A stretch of DNA of 64,000 nt, from contig OZ244807.1 in NCBI GenBank assembly GCA_965220185.1, positions 2,418,001 to 2,482,000 of the forward strand, in the 5' to 3' direction. Both the position numbers and the translations under genes were made by a program. This document shows positions 1 to 9,155 of this stretch, piece by piece. This DNA comes from Azotimanducus sp965220185 (GTDB lineage Bacteria > Pseudomonadota > Gammaproteobacteria > Pseudomonadales > Azotimanducaceae). Each line of letters starts with the position of its first letter. Positions within the stretch are counted from its first letter, which is position 1. The notes under the pieces are model-generated. The model was not told the DNA's origin. It made no database searches and was given only the letters and a program-made list of their open reading frames with translations.

Positions 1-1483
1 GGACATTAAGATCGCTCGTAGCGTGGAACTATCGTCAAAGAAAATTAATCTTGCTGCCAAGATTGATCTTGTGGAGAGCAAAGCAGGCATTGCCGTGCCC
101 ATCGACTACAAAAGAGGGAAGCGGCCACACACAGCCAAGAATGCCTACGACCCGGAGCGGGTGCAACTTTGTGCACAAGGCCTGCTTCTCGAAGAACACG
201 GTTACAGATGTACGGAAGGTGTACTTTATTTCGCTGGCTCCAAGGAGCGCGTGAAAGTGCCCTTCGATCATGAGCTTCGCGCTTTGACACTCGATTCTCT
301 TGATCGTTTGCAGAGCGTCGTTGACGGAGGCCGAATCCCGCCACCCTTGGAGAAAAGCCCCAAATGTCCTCGATGCTCGCTCGTCGGCATTTGCTTGCCT
401 GATGAAATCAATCTTCTGCAGGCCACGGACACCGAGGTGCGCCCAATCGCCGTGCTTCGTACCCACGCCATGCCTGTGTACGTCCAAGAGAACCGAGCCA
501 AGGTTGCGACCAGCGGCGAGCGACTGATCATTTCGGTTGGCGACGAGAAGCAAGCCGAAGCGCGCTTGGGTGAGACTTCACAGTTGGTGGTGATGGGCAA
601 TACCTATGTCACAACGCCGACAATTCACGAACTCATGCGGCGAGATATTCCTATCACATGGATGTCCTATGGAGGTTGGTTTCTGGGTCATACAGTCGGC
701 GCAGGACACGCCAATGTCGAGTTGCGCACCGCGCAGTACAGAGCTTCATTCGATGACCGAAAGTGTCTAGCCCTTGCGCGTGGACTCGTACAGTCAAAGA
801 TTCGAAACTGCAGAGTGCTCTTGCGCCGCAACTGGCAGGCGAATTCCGATGATCAGACAAAGGTAGATGTTCTGCTAGACCTGAAACGTCTCGCAGAACG
901 TGCCGGACGGACGCAGGAAATGGAAACGTTGCTCGGCATTGAAGGCGCTGCGGCGGCCAAGTATTTTCAGAGCTTCCCGAATCTGCTCAGGCCGAAAGAC
1001 GAGTCAGACGTGAACTTCGACATGTCGAACCGCAATCGCAGGCCGCCGACCGACCCTGTGAACGCAATGTTGTCCTTCGGCTATGCAATGCTCGCACGAA
1101 CATTTGTGACCGCCCTTTCCGCAACGGGTTTCGATGTCTACCGCGGCTTCTATCACCAGCCGCGATATGGCAGGCCAGCGCTAGCGCTTGATCTCATGGA
1201 GCCCTTCCGGCCTCTCATCGTTGACTCAACTGTAATGACCGTTATCAACACGGGCACGATCAAGGCAGCTGACTTCGTTAAGACGCCGACCGGAGTGAAC
1301 CTCAAAGCGTCAGGTCGGAAACGCTTCATTGCCGCATTTGAACGACGTCTCGGTCAAGAAGCCATCCACCCAATATTCGAGTATCGGATCGAGTACCGGC
1401 GAATGCTCGCAAGCCAATCGAGGCTACTGGGCAGATATTTGTTGGGGGAAATTCCCAACTATCCGAACTTTGTGACTCGGTAG
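1..1483 (+). CDS. cas4-cas1: Cas4-Cas1 fusion protein (5' partial)
   Basis: Spacer-acquisition protein. The N-terminal RecB-like Cas4 nuclease selects and trims PAM-containing prespacers; the C-terminal Cas1 is the integrase. The frame is open to the left edge, so the start lies outside the window. A GTG at 23 is in frame, but coding-like sequence precedes it. Counting from that GTG, Cas4 shows Asp15, the IDYKRG motif near 27-32 and a cysteine cluster (115, 118, 124) typical of the Fe-S site. Cas1 follows from about residue 140, with the expected catalytic Glu307 (GIEGAAAAKYF), His378 (GFYHQ) and Asp390 (ALDLMEPF). Cas4-Cas1 fusions are known mainly from type I-G (formerly I-U) and type V-B loci. 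The repeat ending TTGAAGC favours I-G, but no effector gene is visible, so the subtype is inferred. cas2 follows 33 bp downstream. Confidence 0.93.
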   Translation, partial: DIKIARSVELSSKKINLAAKIDLVESKAGIAVPIDYKRGKRPHTAKNAYDPERVQLCAQGLLLEEHGYRCTEGVLYFAGSKERVKVPFDHELRALTLDSLDRLQSVVDGGRIPPPLEKSPKCPRCSLVGICLPDEINLLQATDTEVRPIAVLRTHAMPVYVQENRAKVATSGERLIISVGDEKQAEARLGETSQLVVMGNTYVTTPTIHELMRRDIPITWMSYGGWFLGHTVGAGHANVELRTAQYRASFDDRKCLALARGLVQSKIRNCRVLLRRNWQANSDDQTKVDVLLDLKRLAERAGRTQEMETLLGIEGAAAAKYFQSFPNLLRPKDESDVNFDMSNRNRRPPTDPVNAMLSFGYAMLARTFVTALSATGFDVYRGFYHQPRYGRPALALDLMEPFRPLIVDSTVMTVINTGTIKAADFVKTPTGVNLKASGRKRFIAAFERRLGQEAIHPIFEYRIEYRRMLASQSRLLGRYLLGEIPNYPNFVTR

Positions 1484-1516
1484 TTGTGATTCGATCCACG
1501 CTGGAGCAATTGCGGC

Positions 1517-1816
1517 ATGACAACTGACGAGCGCATTTACTTCGTGATTTATGACATCGCCGACCAGAAGCGATGGCGTGCGGTGTACAAGAAAATGAAA
1601 GGCTATGGAGAATGGGTGCAGCTAAGCGTCTTTCAGTGCCGATTGAGCAGGACACGCCAAGCGACCCTTGTCTCGGAACTCGGAGAGATCATTCACGATG
1701 ACGAGGATCATGTGATCCTTGTTGACATTGGCCTCGCCGATAAAGTACAGCCCAAAGTCGTATCAATCGGCAAGCGCTCTTTCGAGCCTGTGGAACGCGA
1801 AGCGGTTATCGTTTAG
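1517..1816 (+). CDS. cas2: CRISPR-associated endoribonuclease-fold protein Cas2
   Basis: Small (99 aa) structural partner of Cas1 in the integration complex. The N-terminus reads YFVIYDIAD, the first beta strand with the conserved Asp of the Cas2 ferredoxin fold. It is followed by a Lys/Arg-rich helix and the second strand VQLSVFQCRL. Length is normal for the family. It is transcribed with the upstream Cas4-Cas1 fusion and directly precedes the array leader. In this type of adaptation module Cas2 mainly bridges Cas1 dimers, so nuclease activity should not be assumed. Confidence 0.95.
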   Translation: MTTDERIYFVIYDIADQKRWRAVYKKMKGYGEWVQLSVFQCRLSRTRQATLVSELGEIIHDDEDHVILVDIGLADKVQPKVVSIGKRSFEPVEREAVIV

Positions 1817-2019
1817 GCTGCCGTTGTCTTGCGAGCGGCCACTTGCTTCGCGGATAGCGCAGGGTCACTCGCAAAGATACTTTTCTTTAATAATCAAGAT
1901 TTTAAGACAGATCAAGACCAAATGCTTCTTGCTTGGTCGCACGTAGATCGATACTGGCGGACTGCCACTCGCAAACCGGACCGTAAAATTCATATAGTAT
2001 GCGCCTTGGCATAACTGCC
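1817..2019 (+). promoter_or_regulatory. CRISPR leader
   Basis: Noncoding stretch between the cas2 stop and the first repeat. It contains an A/T-rich block (about 1880-1915) that stands out from the surrounding sequence, and a good -10-like hexamer TATAGT at 1993-1998, about 20 bp before the first repeat; no convincing -35 box was seen. The position next to cas1/cas2 makes this the leader end, so the newest spacers should be near 2056. Confidence 0.7.
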
Positions 2020-5000
2020 ATTTCCCCCCCGCCTTTGGGGGGGCCTCATTGAAGCGAAGAAAGCATTCGCCCGGCCAACCGCAGTGTCGCTATTTCCCCC
2101 CCGCCTTTGGGGGGGCCTCATTGAAGCTTGGCATCCGCCGCCACCATGTCGTAGTCGGCGGTCTATTTCCCCCCCGCCTTTGGGGGGGCCTCATTGAAGC
2201 CGCTTGCCTCTTGACATTGCGGTCACACCTGTGTATATTTCCCCCCCGCCTTTGGGGGGGCCTCATTGAAGCTTTGTAGCAGCACTGATACGCGCTTTGC
2301 ACGCGCCTCATTTCCCCCCCGCCTTTGGGGGGGCCTCATTGAAGCATCGTCGAAACGCTCGAAACGCTCAATAACATCGTCATTTCCCCCCCGCCTTTGG
2401 GGGGGCCTCATTGAAGCTTGTACACTTGGCCGGGGTCGCACATCGTTCGGCACGATTTCCCCCCCGCCTTTGGGGGGGCCTCATTGAAGCCGCGCGTCGC
2501 GATCAAGGATGCTCGGTCGCTCGACAGGATTTCCCCCCCGCCTTTGGGGGGGCCTCATTGAAGCGACAGCTTAACCGATAGCTTAAAGCATGAGCACTCA
2601 AATTTCCCCCCCGCCTTTGGGGGGGCCTCATTGAAGCAGTTGATCCGGTGGCGATGTCAAACAGCACGCGGGACATTTCCCCCCCGCCTTTGGGGGGGCC
2701 TCATTGAAGCACAGGATCGAGGCCTACGTAGGCTCATGAGCCGGGAATTTCCCCCCCGCCTTTGGGGGGGCCTCATTGAAGCTATTTCTCCCTGTCGAGT
2801 GCGCGCGCATCCTTGATATTTCCCCCCCGCCTTTGGGGGGGCCTCATTGAAGCAGGCTGCCTTGCAGTCGGCTACCATCTCCGGCGTGGCATTTCCCCCC
2901 CGCCTTTGGGGGGGCCTCATTGAAGCTTGAAGAAGCCAATAGACCTCTTGCGGAATACGGAATTTCCCCCCCGCCTTTGGGGGGGCCTCATTGAAGCCTT
3001 GAGTCCGGATTTTGAGTCCCTGCAGCTGATCTCAATTTCCCCCCCGCCTTTGGGGGGGCCTCATTGAAGCACAGACGTGCCCCACTGTTGCTTAAGAACA
3101 TCAATATTTCCCCCCCGCCTTTGGGGGGGCCTCATTGAAGCATGTTCTGCGGCTTCCTATAGATTGGGTCTATAACGATTTCCCCCCCGCCTTTGGGGGG
3201 GCCTCATTGAAGCGAGTGCCTGCGGCTGATCTCAACACCCGCATAGCCGTATTTCCCCCCCGCCTTTGGGGGGGCCTCATTGAAGCTGCGCAAGGCTTGA
3301 GTATAAACTTACTCCAATCTTGATTTCCCCCCCGCCTTTGGGGGGGCCTCATTGAAGCTTTTAGCTCCTCGATGGAGAAATCTCGGATTTCTCCATTTCC
3401 CCCCCGCCTTTGGGGGGGCCTCATTGAAGCACTCATTCGGGATACGCTTCGCGTGGTCGTCTCTGAATTTCCCCCCCGCCTTTGGGGGGGCCTCATTGAA
3501 GCTGGTATGTCTGCCTTCCTGCTTACTTCGATAGCGTCATTTCCCCCCCGCCTTTGGGGGGGCCTCATTGAAGCTTATTTCCGCGTCGGCGGACGGCACG
3601 ACGAGCGAGATTTCCCCCCCGCCTTTGGGGGGCCTCATTGAAGCACCGTCTGGTCCGCTACGCTTGGGTCTGTCGAGGATATTTCCCCCCCGCCTTTGGG
3701 GGGGCCTCATTGAAGCGACCAGTCTTGCGGCATGTATCGCTCGAAAAAGACATTTCCCCCCCGCCTTTGGGGGGGCCTCATTGAAGCAAGAAGCTATGGA
3801 AAAGGGTCGCAAGGCTCGTGAGAAATTTCCCCCCCGCCTTTGGGGGGGCCTCATTGAAGCGTTGATGAATTTCGACAAGTCTTGAGTGCTCATGCTATTT
3901 CCCCCCCGCCTTTGGGGGGGCCTCATTGAAGCCTTGAGCTTGGGATTGTCTACGTGGCACTTGACTAATTTCCCCCCCGCCTTTGGGGGGGCCTCATTGA
4001 AGCAACCTTGATGGTGTTGACTGGTCTCCTGCGCACGCCGATTTCCCCCCCGCCTTTGGGGGGGCCTCATTGAAGCTATGCTTATACGCAACAAGCCATT
4101 ACAAACAGTCAAAATTTCCCCCCCGCCTTTGGGGGGGCCTCATTGAAGCTGTTCCCCTGCCCTTCTGAAAACGCTCGAAATCGATATTTCCCCCCCGCCT
4201 TTGGGGGGGCCTCATTGAAGCTCGCCAATCCTCTCAGCAGCCAACAAAGAGGCCGCCATTTCCCCCCCGCCTTTGGGGGGGCCTCATTGAAGCTTGATCG
4301 TTCTGAGCGTTTCGACGATGGACAGTAAGATTTCCCCCCCGCCTTTGGGGGGGCCTCATTGAAGCGGAGGGGAGCAAGCCGTCATAATGGCATGGCTCTG
4401 CGGATTTCCCCCCCGCCTTTGGGGGGGCCTCATTGAAGCTCATCGACGACATCAACGATGCCGCCATCAGACCAGATTTCCCCCCCGCCTTTGGGGGGGC
4501 CTCATTGAAGCAGCAAACCAGTCGCGATCCTGCTGGCTGCGGTATTGATTTCCCCCCCGCCTTTGGGGGGGCCTCATTGAAGCTGGCTGCCTGTGCACGA
4601 CACGCGCGCGCACATTGTCATTTCCCCCCCGCCTTTGGGGGGGCCTCATTGAAGCAGCATTGCTGCTACGCGCTTTGCACGCGCCTCTTGAATTTCCCCC
4701 CCGCCTTTGGGGGGGCCTCATTGAAGCTGCGGAATGGGTGAGGCGCAGGCTTGAGCGCCAGCGGATTTCCCCCCCCGCCTTTGGGGGGGCCTCATTGAAG
4801 CCATAGCAGCTCGATGGTCTCCGTTCGGAGGCGGATCGATTTCCCCCCCGCCTTTGGGGGGGCCTCATTGAAGCTCCCTGAGCTCGACAGGATCGAGGCC
4901 TGCGTAGGCTTGATTTCCCCCCCGCCTTTGGGGGGGCCTCATTGAAGCTGGTATGTCTGCCTTCCTGCTTACTTCGATAGCGTCATTTCCCCCCCGCCTT

Positions 5001-5166
5001 TGGGGGGGCCTCATTGAAGCCGTGACATATTCACTGAAGTTCTGTAGCTCGGCACGTATTTCCCCCCCGCCTTTGGGGGGGCCTCATTGAAGCCAGCACC
5101 TGGTGGCGGAAGTACGCAGGATTCCTCGCCATTTCCCCCCCGCCTTTGGGGGGGCCTCATTGAAGC
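2020..5166 (+). CRISPR. CRISPR array, 44 repeats and 43 spacers
   Basis: Repeat of 36 bp: ATTT, seven C, GCCTTT, seven G, then CCTCATTGAAGC. The C7 and G7 blocks can pair as a very stable stem with a GCCTTT loop. Forty-four copies were counted by hand from 2020 to 5166; spacers are 35-38 bp. The repeats are almost all identical. The copy at 3610-3644 has six G and the copy at 4765-4801 has eight C, one-base length changes in the homopolymer blocks. One spacer occurs twice (3503-3538 and 4949-4984). Several others share 14-24 bp with one another. The ORFs that span the array, with repeated MRPPQRRGGN or FPPRLWGGLIEA peptides, are only translations of the repeat. Confidence 0.99.
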
Positions 5167-5271
5167 TCTGCCCAAACACTGATCGTGAGACAGCACGGCG
5201 ACGACTTCATCTCTACTGTGTATTTTCGTCACAACATGAGTCGTTGTCGGGAACGAATCCAAACCTGCGAA

Positions 5272-6234
5272 TCAGCGCTGAGCATCTCGCACATGCTGCG
5301 CTTTCCATGCGAGCATCGGCATGGCTTTGAGTTTTTCTCTTGCATTCGCATTGATATCAAGCCCGCTCACATCAATCTCCCCATGATCAAGCAGCGTATC
5401 GAGAAACAACCTCTCCCCAGCCGAGAAATCGAAGAAACTGCTTAGTTGGCGCCGGATCGTCAGTAGCGACCTCGTCAGCCAAGCGTCAACCCCACCACTG
5501 TCGTCCAAATACCCTGCCTTCAGACAGTACGCGAGCTTGTCGAGCGATTCATCTGGCCTCTCTATCGCACTAATCGATGCTTGCCTCCAATCGGGTCTTC
5601 CCGATGCGCCGAGCGCGAGCACGGCAATTCTTATCCGAGACCAGTCGAGGCTCCCCATCTCCAGAATAGAACAGGCATCAAAGAGGTCTCGTCCGGTATT
5701 CCGAGCTATGAGCGCGACGAGCTTACCAGCGATGATTTCATAGAGATCGATGATCAGGATGTCGAATGCTCGCATGCCATCAACCTTACATGAGTCCATT
5801 TTTCTCATGCCAAAAATCGGCTCTCGGTTCATGTAATTGACATCGATTTCCAAAGTGGCGTTGCCGCCGAGCGCAGAACTGAAGCGCGCGGACCACTTGC
5901 CGCCAGCGTGTGCCCGCGGCACTCGCCGAATGGCGTAGCCTCGCGAAACAAGTAGCTTGCTGATGGCAGCATCGATATGCGGTCGCTCGCGCAGCATTTG
6001 AGACCGGTCGAGCGAAGCGACATAGTTAAGATCAATGTCAACGGAAAGACGTGGCATGTCAAGATGGAACATATTGAGCGCTGTTCCGCCTTTGAGCGCG
6101 AGCCGACCCTTAAGCGCCGGGTCGGCATTGATTTCTGTGAGCAAATCGAGAAGCCGGAGTACCTTCTCAACTGCGCCGGGGCGAAACTTGATATGTGAAG
6201 CGGTGCGCTGAATTGTTTGCGCTGACGGAATCAC
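5272..6234 (-). CDS. AbiEii-type nucleotidyltransferase toxin
   Basis: Toxin of a type IV abortive-infection toxin-antitoxin system. AbiEii-family proteins are nucleotidyltransferases that halt growth, often by modifying tRNA acceptor ends. Residues 49-54 read GGTALN and residues 66-68 DID, the paired motifs of the polymerase-beta-like fold. The length of 320 aa is normal. The start overlaps the stop of the upstream antitoxin by 4 bp, so the two are translationally coupled. It lies right beside the CRISPR array, an arrangement consistent with a defence cluster. The activity and target are known only for family members, not for this protein. Confidence 0.88.
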   Translation of the reverse strand: MIPSAQTIQRTASHIKFRPGAVEKVLRLLDLLTEINADPALKGRLALKGGTALNMFHLDMPRLSVDIDLNYVASLDRSQMLRERPHIDAAISKLLVSRGYAIRRVPRAHAGGKWSARFSSALGGNATLEIDVNYMNREPIFGMRKMDSCKVDGMRAFDILIIDLYEIIAGKLVALIARNTGRDLFDACSILEMGSLDWSRIRIAVLALGASGRPDWRQASISAIERPDESLDKLAYCLKAGYLDDSGGVDAWLTRSLLTIRRQLSSFFDFSAGERLFLDTLLDHGEIDVSGLDINANAREKLKAMPMLAWKAQHVRDAQR

Positions 6235-7037
6235 GTCTTAACGCCCTCAAAGCCCTGCTCGACCAGACGCTCAGGCAGTATCACCTTCCAAGCGCGCACG
6301 GCCCGTCCTTCCCCCCGTCTGGTGCCAAGCGCGTAGCGCAGAGTTTTAGGCGCCAGCGTGCGCAGTGCATCGAGCGTCTCGTGCGACACATTCAATGCAG
6401 CCTGTTCCCGCTCCAACCAAAATCCAATGGCACCTGTAGCCGATGCGTTGGCAAGTGCTCGCACTTGATTGACCAATCGATCTTCATGAATACGATTGAT
6501 CAGGCCGAGCGAGTTGAAGAGCTCATCGACGCCGCCTGCAAGATCATATCGATCAAAAAGATCCACGATCGTTCGCTCAAGCGTTGTAACTTTTACTTCC
6601 AAGCCTAGCCGGTCAATTGACACCACATCCTCCTTGGAAGACGGGTCGAAAGGCATGCGAGGGACGACAAACCGACAGGTGATCTCCGGCATCACGTGCA
6701 GTTTCGGTTGGCCGGGCGCAATCACCTGTGCGATGTCCCACTCGCTGTAGTTGCAACCATGGATCTCAAGGGCACAGTGATAACCAATAACGCCATCCGG
6801 CCGAAGCCGCGACGCTGCAAGAAACTTGTCCGCCACCCACGATTTACTCTTTGCAAACGGAGGAACGGAGACGAAAACTTGACGGCTAATTCTTTGAATG
6901 TTACCTGCTTTGAGATGCTGCGAAAGCATCGCCGTCACGACATTGTCGGTTGGCACTCGACCAACCCAAGCTGCGTACTCAGCGCGACGAAACACTGGAT
7001 GAGCACTGAAAAAGGGGGCTGATATGACTCGCGGCAC
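6231..7037 (-). CDS. AbiEi-type antitoxin, transcriptional autoregulator
   Basis: Antitoxin partner of the downstream AbiEii-like protein. AbiEi proteins have an N-terminal winged-helix domain that represses the operon and a C-terminal domain that neutralises the toxin. Here the first 60 residues (LSQHLKAGNIQRISRQVFVS) match the winged-helix part; the C-terminal half contains KVTTLERTIVDLFDRYDLAGG, typical of the antitoxin domain. The start is a GTG at 7037 with no strong ribosome-binding site. A palindrome 30 bp upstream is the likely operator. Confidence 0.85.
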   Translation of the reverse strand: MPRVISAPFFSAHPVFRRAEYAAWVGRVPTDNVVTAMLSQHLKAGNIQRISRQVFVSVPPFAKSKSWVADKFLAASRLRPDGVIGYHCALEIHGCNYSEWDIAQVIAPGQPKLHVMPEITCRFVVPRMPFDPSSKEDVVSIDRLGLEVKVTTLERTIVDLFDRYDLAGGVDELFNSLGLINRIHEDRLVNQVRALANASATGAIGFWLEREQAALNVSHETLDALRTLAPKTLRYALGTRRGEGRAVRAWKVILPERLVEQGFEGVKT

Positions 7038-7066
7038 GATTCGGAAAAGTTTGTTTTGGTATGCTG

Positions 7067-7089
7067 AAACAATATATTAAATATTGTTT
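7067..7089. promoter_or_regulatory. Probable operator of the AbiE operon
   Basis: Perfect inverted repeat AAACAATAT-ATTAA-ATATTGTTT, 9-bp arms and 5-bp spacer, 30 bp upstream of the antitoxin start. AbiEi proteins are known to bind inverted repeats in their own promoter, so this is the likely autoregulatory site. It is strikingly A/T-rich compared with its surroundings. Confidence 0.65.
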
Positions 7090-7168
7090 TCACGGTCAAT
7101 CACGCATTCATGATGACATCGTGCGCGAAGGATGCAAACATGCTCAAACAGCAATACCGAACCAAAAC

Positions 7169-8086
7169 CTACCCGCCAGAAACACCACTCCCCAACCCGT
7201 ACAGCCTCTGAATACTCGAAAAATCAAGCCCGCCCGCATCGAGTTGCTCGCGGTGCATTCGGTATAGGCTGAGCGCGAGGCTGCCCATCGGCACGCCTTT
7301 GCCAGTGGCGGCTGAGGCTTCCATGGCGAGACCGAGATCCTTGATCATCAAGTCGGTCAGGAATCCGCCGCTGTAGTCGCGCGATGCTGGCACCCCCTCC
7401 ATCACGCCCGGCCACGGGTTGTACTTTTCAAGCGCCCAGTTGCCGCCTGATGAGTCGCGCATGATGCTTGAGAGGCGCGCTGGGTCGAGGCCATTCGCGA
7501 CGCCAAGCGACAAGGCTTCGGCGGTGCCAGCCATAAGGATCGCGAGCAGCATGTTGTTGCAGATTTTGCCGACTTGACCGGCACCTGATGCGCCTGCGTG
7601 AAATATGCCAGCACCCATGACTTCAAGTAGCGGACGCGCACGTTCGAGCGCCGCCGCGTCGCCGCCAACAATAAACGTCAGCGTGCCTGCTTCGGCCCCT
7701 GCCGTACCGCCTGAAACTGGCGCATCGAGCATGTCGATACCGCGTGCGCTCGCAGCCGCACCGACTTCTCGCGCGGTGTCCGGAGCAATGGTGCTGCAAT
7801 CGATAACCAGTGTCGCTGGGTCTATTTGATCGATAAGCGCCGAGCCTTCAGCATTGCCGAGATACAGGCCGCGCACATGCACGGATGCTGGCAGCATGCT
7901 GATGCAGAACTCAATATCGCGCACGGCTGCGCTCGGGGATGCCGCTGCATCGCCTCCCTTCGATGCGAGCAGGTCAAGTCGTTCTCGAACGAGATCGAAA
8001 ACCTTAACCCGGTGACCTGCTGCGAGTAGATTCGCAGCCATGGGCCCGCCCATGTTGCCAAGTCCAATAAAGCCAATGTCAGCCAT
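7169..8086 (-). CDS. mmsB: 3-hydroxyisobutyrate dehydrogenase
   Basis: NAD-dependent oxidation of 3-hydroxyisobutyrate to methylmalonate semialdehyde in valine breakdown. The protein (305 aa) begins with the Rossmann motif GFIGLGNMGG (residues 5-14). It carries the family substrate-binding segment DAPVSGGTAGAEAGTL (121-136) and the catalytic Lys174 in GQVGKICNNM. I chose the ATG at 8086, which puts the dinucleotide fold at the N-terminus as in all family members; the longer open frame to 8203 is an antisense-like extension over the upstream gene. The start overlaps the upstream hydrolase stop by 8 bp. It is the last gene of the four-gene isobutyryl-CoA pathway. Confidence 0.94.
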   Translation of the reverse strand: MADIGFIGLGNMGGPMAANLLAAGHRVKVFDLVRERLDLLASKGGDAAASPSAAVRDIEFCISMLPASVHVRGLYLGNAEGSALIDQIDPATLVIDCSTIAPDTAREVGAAASARGIDMLDAPVSGGTAGAEAGTLTFIVGGDAAALERARPLLEVMGAGIFHAGASGAGQVGKICNNMLLAILMAGTAEALSLGVANGLDPARLSSIMRDSSGGNWALEKYNPWPGVMEGVPASRDYSGGFLTDLMIKDLGLAMEASAATGKGVPMGSLALSLYRMHREQLDAGGLDFSSIQRLYGLGSGVSGG

Positions 8087-9152
8087 GACCAAGCTCCTTG
8101 AGCGGGTGATGCGCGAAAGGTGTATCGAAGTGAGACAGGACATACTCTTGCGGCGTCTCGCGCAGCGTTTTGTAGCGCCAATCCGGTGCCATATCCTTGT
8201 CAACGATCAACGCACGAACGCCCTCGCGAAAATCGGGATTGCGTACGCAATGGCTCGCGATGTTGTGCTCCATACGAAAACTCTCCGCCAAGTCCATCAC
8301 ATCATCGCGAACGCGCACAAGCTGCTCGGCGATAATGCAAAGCGCCGCCGGACAACCTCGCCGCATAGTGGCGATGGCACCATCTAGCCATTCGTCCTGG
8401 CCAGCGAGGGACGCGATGTGCTGGGCAAGCTCTTCGGCACCGAGGGGCACATCTCCGATGGCTTCGCGAAGGCGCGCGTCATGCGCCTGCAACGCGCTTG
8501 GTTGGTCAAGGCCGGGCAAGTCAGGTTCAGACCAATCGACCAAAGAGAGCCGCGACTCCAAACCTTCTACGTCCCTGACCGCGTGTGTCGCAAGGCCGAC
8601 GTACAGCGCGTCTGCGCCAGAGATCTGTACGCCCGTCATGGCAAGGAACGCTGCCAAGTGATATGGCAGGTGCTTCAGTATCCAACTCGCACCAGCATCA
8701 GGGAAGAGACCGATAGTGAGTTCTGGCATGGCGATACGTGAACGCGGGCCGACAATGCGCACTTTGGACGCCGAAAACAGTCCGAGACCGCCGCCCATGA
8801 CGATGCCGGTGCCAAGACTCGCAACCGGCTTCGGATAGGTGTGCAATCGATAATCGAGCCTGTACTCATCAAGAAAGAACCTGTCCGCAAGGGCGACTTC
8901 GGGGTCTTCAGTCATCGAAGCGTATAGAGCTTGGATATCGCCGCCCGCACAAAAGGCACGCGCCCCGGCGCCACGTAGCACAACCGCGTCAATCGCATCA
9001 TCTTGCTGCCAGCGATCAAGCTGCGGATTCAAGCGCTCGATCATGCCAAGCGACAGCGAATTGAGTGTTTTCTCGGAATTGAGCGTCGCGAGGCCGATGC
9101 GCCCGCCCCTCGCGCTCGGCAACTCCTGAAAGAGAACAATCTCCTCGCTCAT
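8079..9152 (-). CDS. 3-hydroxyisobutyryl-CoA hydrolase
   Basis: Crotonase-fold enzyme (357 aa) that releases free 3-hydroxyisobutyrate from its CoA ester, the step before HIBADH. The oxyanion-hole motifs are visible as GAGARAFCAGGDI (about residues 61-73) and GIVMGGGLGLF (about 114-124). The catalytic segment AMPELTIGLFPDAGASW follows, with the Glu and Asp that mark hydrolases. The long C-terminal extension distinguishes HIBYL-CoA hydrolases from the shorter enoyl-CoA hydratases. The gene sits 3 bp from the upstream hydratase gene and overlaps mmsB, fitting one valine-degradation operon. Confidence 0.88.
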   Translation of the reverse strand: MSEEIVLFQELPSARGGRIGLATLNSEKTLNSLSLGMIERLNPQLDRWQQDDAIDAVVLRGAGARAFCAGGDIQALYASMTEDPEVALADRFFLDEYRLDYRLHTYPKPVASLGTGIVMGGGLGLFSASKVRIVGPRSRIAMPELTIGLFPDAGASWILKHLPYHLAAFLAMTGVQISGADALYVGLATHAVRDVEGLESRLSLVDWSEPDLPGLDQPSALQAHDARLREAIGDVPLGAEELAQHIASLAGQDEWLDGAIATMRRGCPAALCIIAEQLVRVRDDVMDLAESFRMEHNIASHCVRNPDFREGVRALIVDKDMAPDWRYKTLRETPQEYVLSHFDTPFAHHPLKELGHG

Positions 9153-9155
9153 GCT

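Noticed and set aside
2049..5262. Long ORFs with repeated MRPPQRRGGN or FPPRLWGGLIEA peptides on both strands
   Set aside because: They are translations of the CRISPR repeat; spacer lengths of 35-38 keep some frames open by chance.
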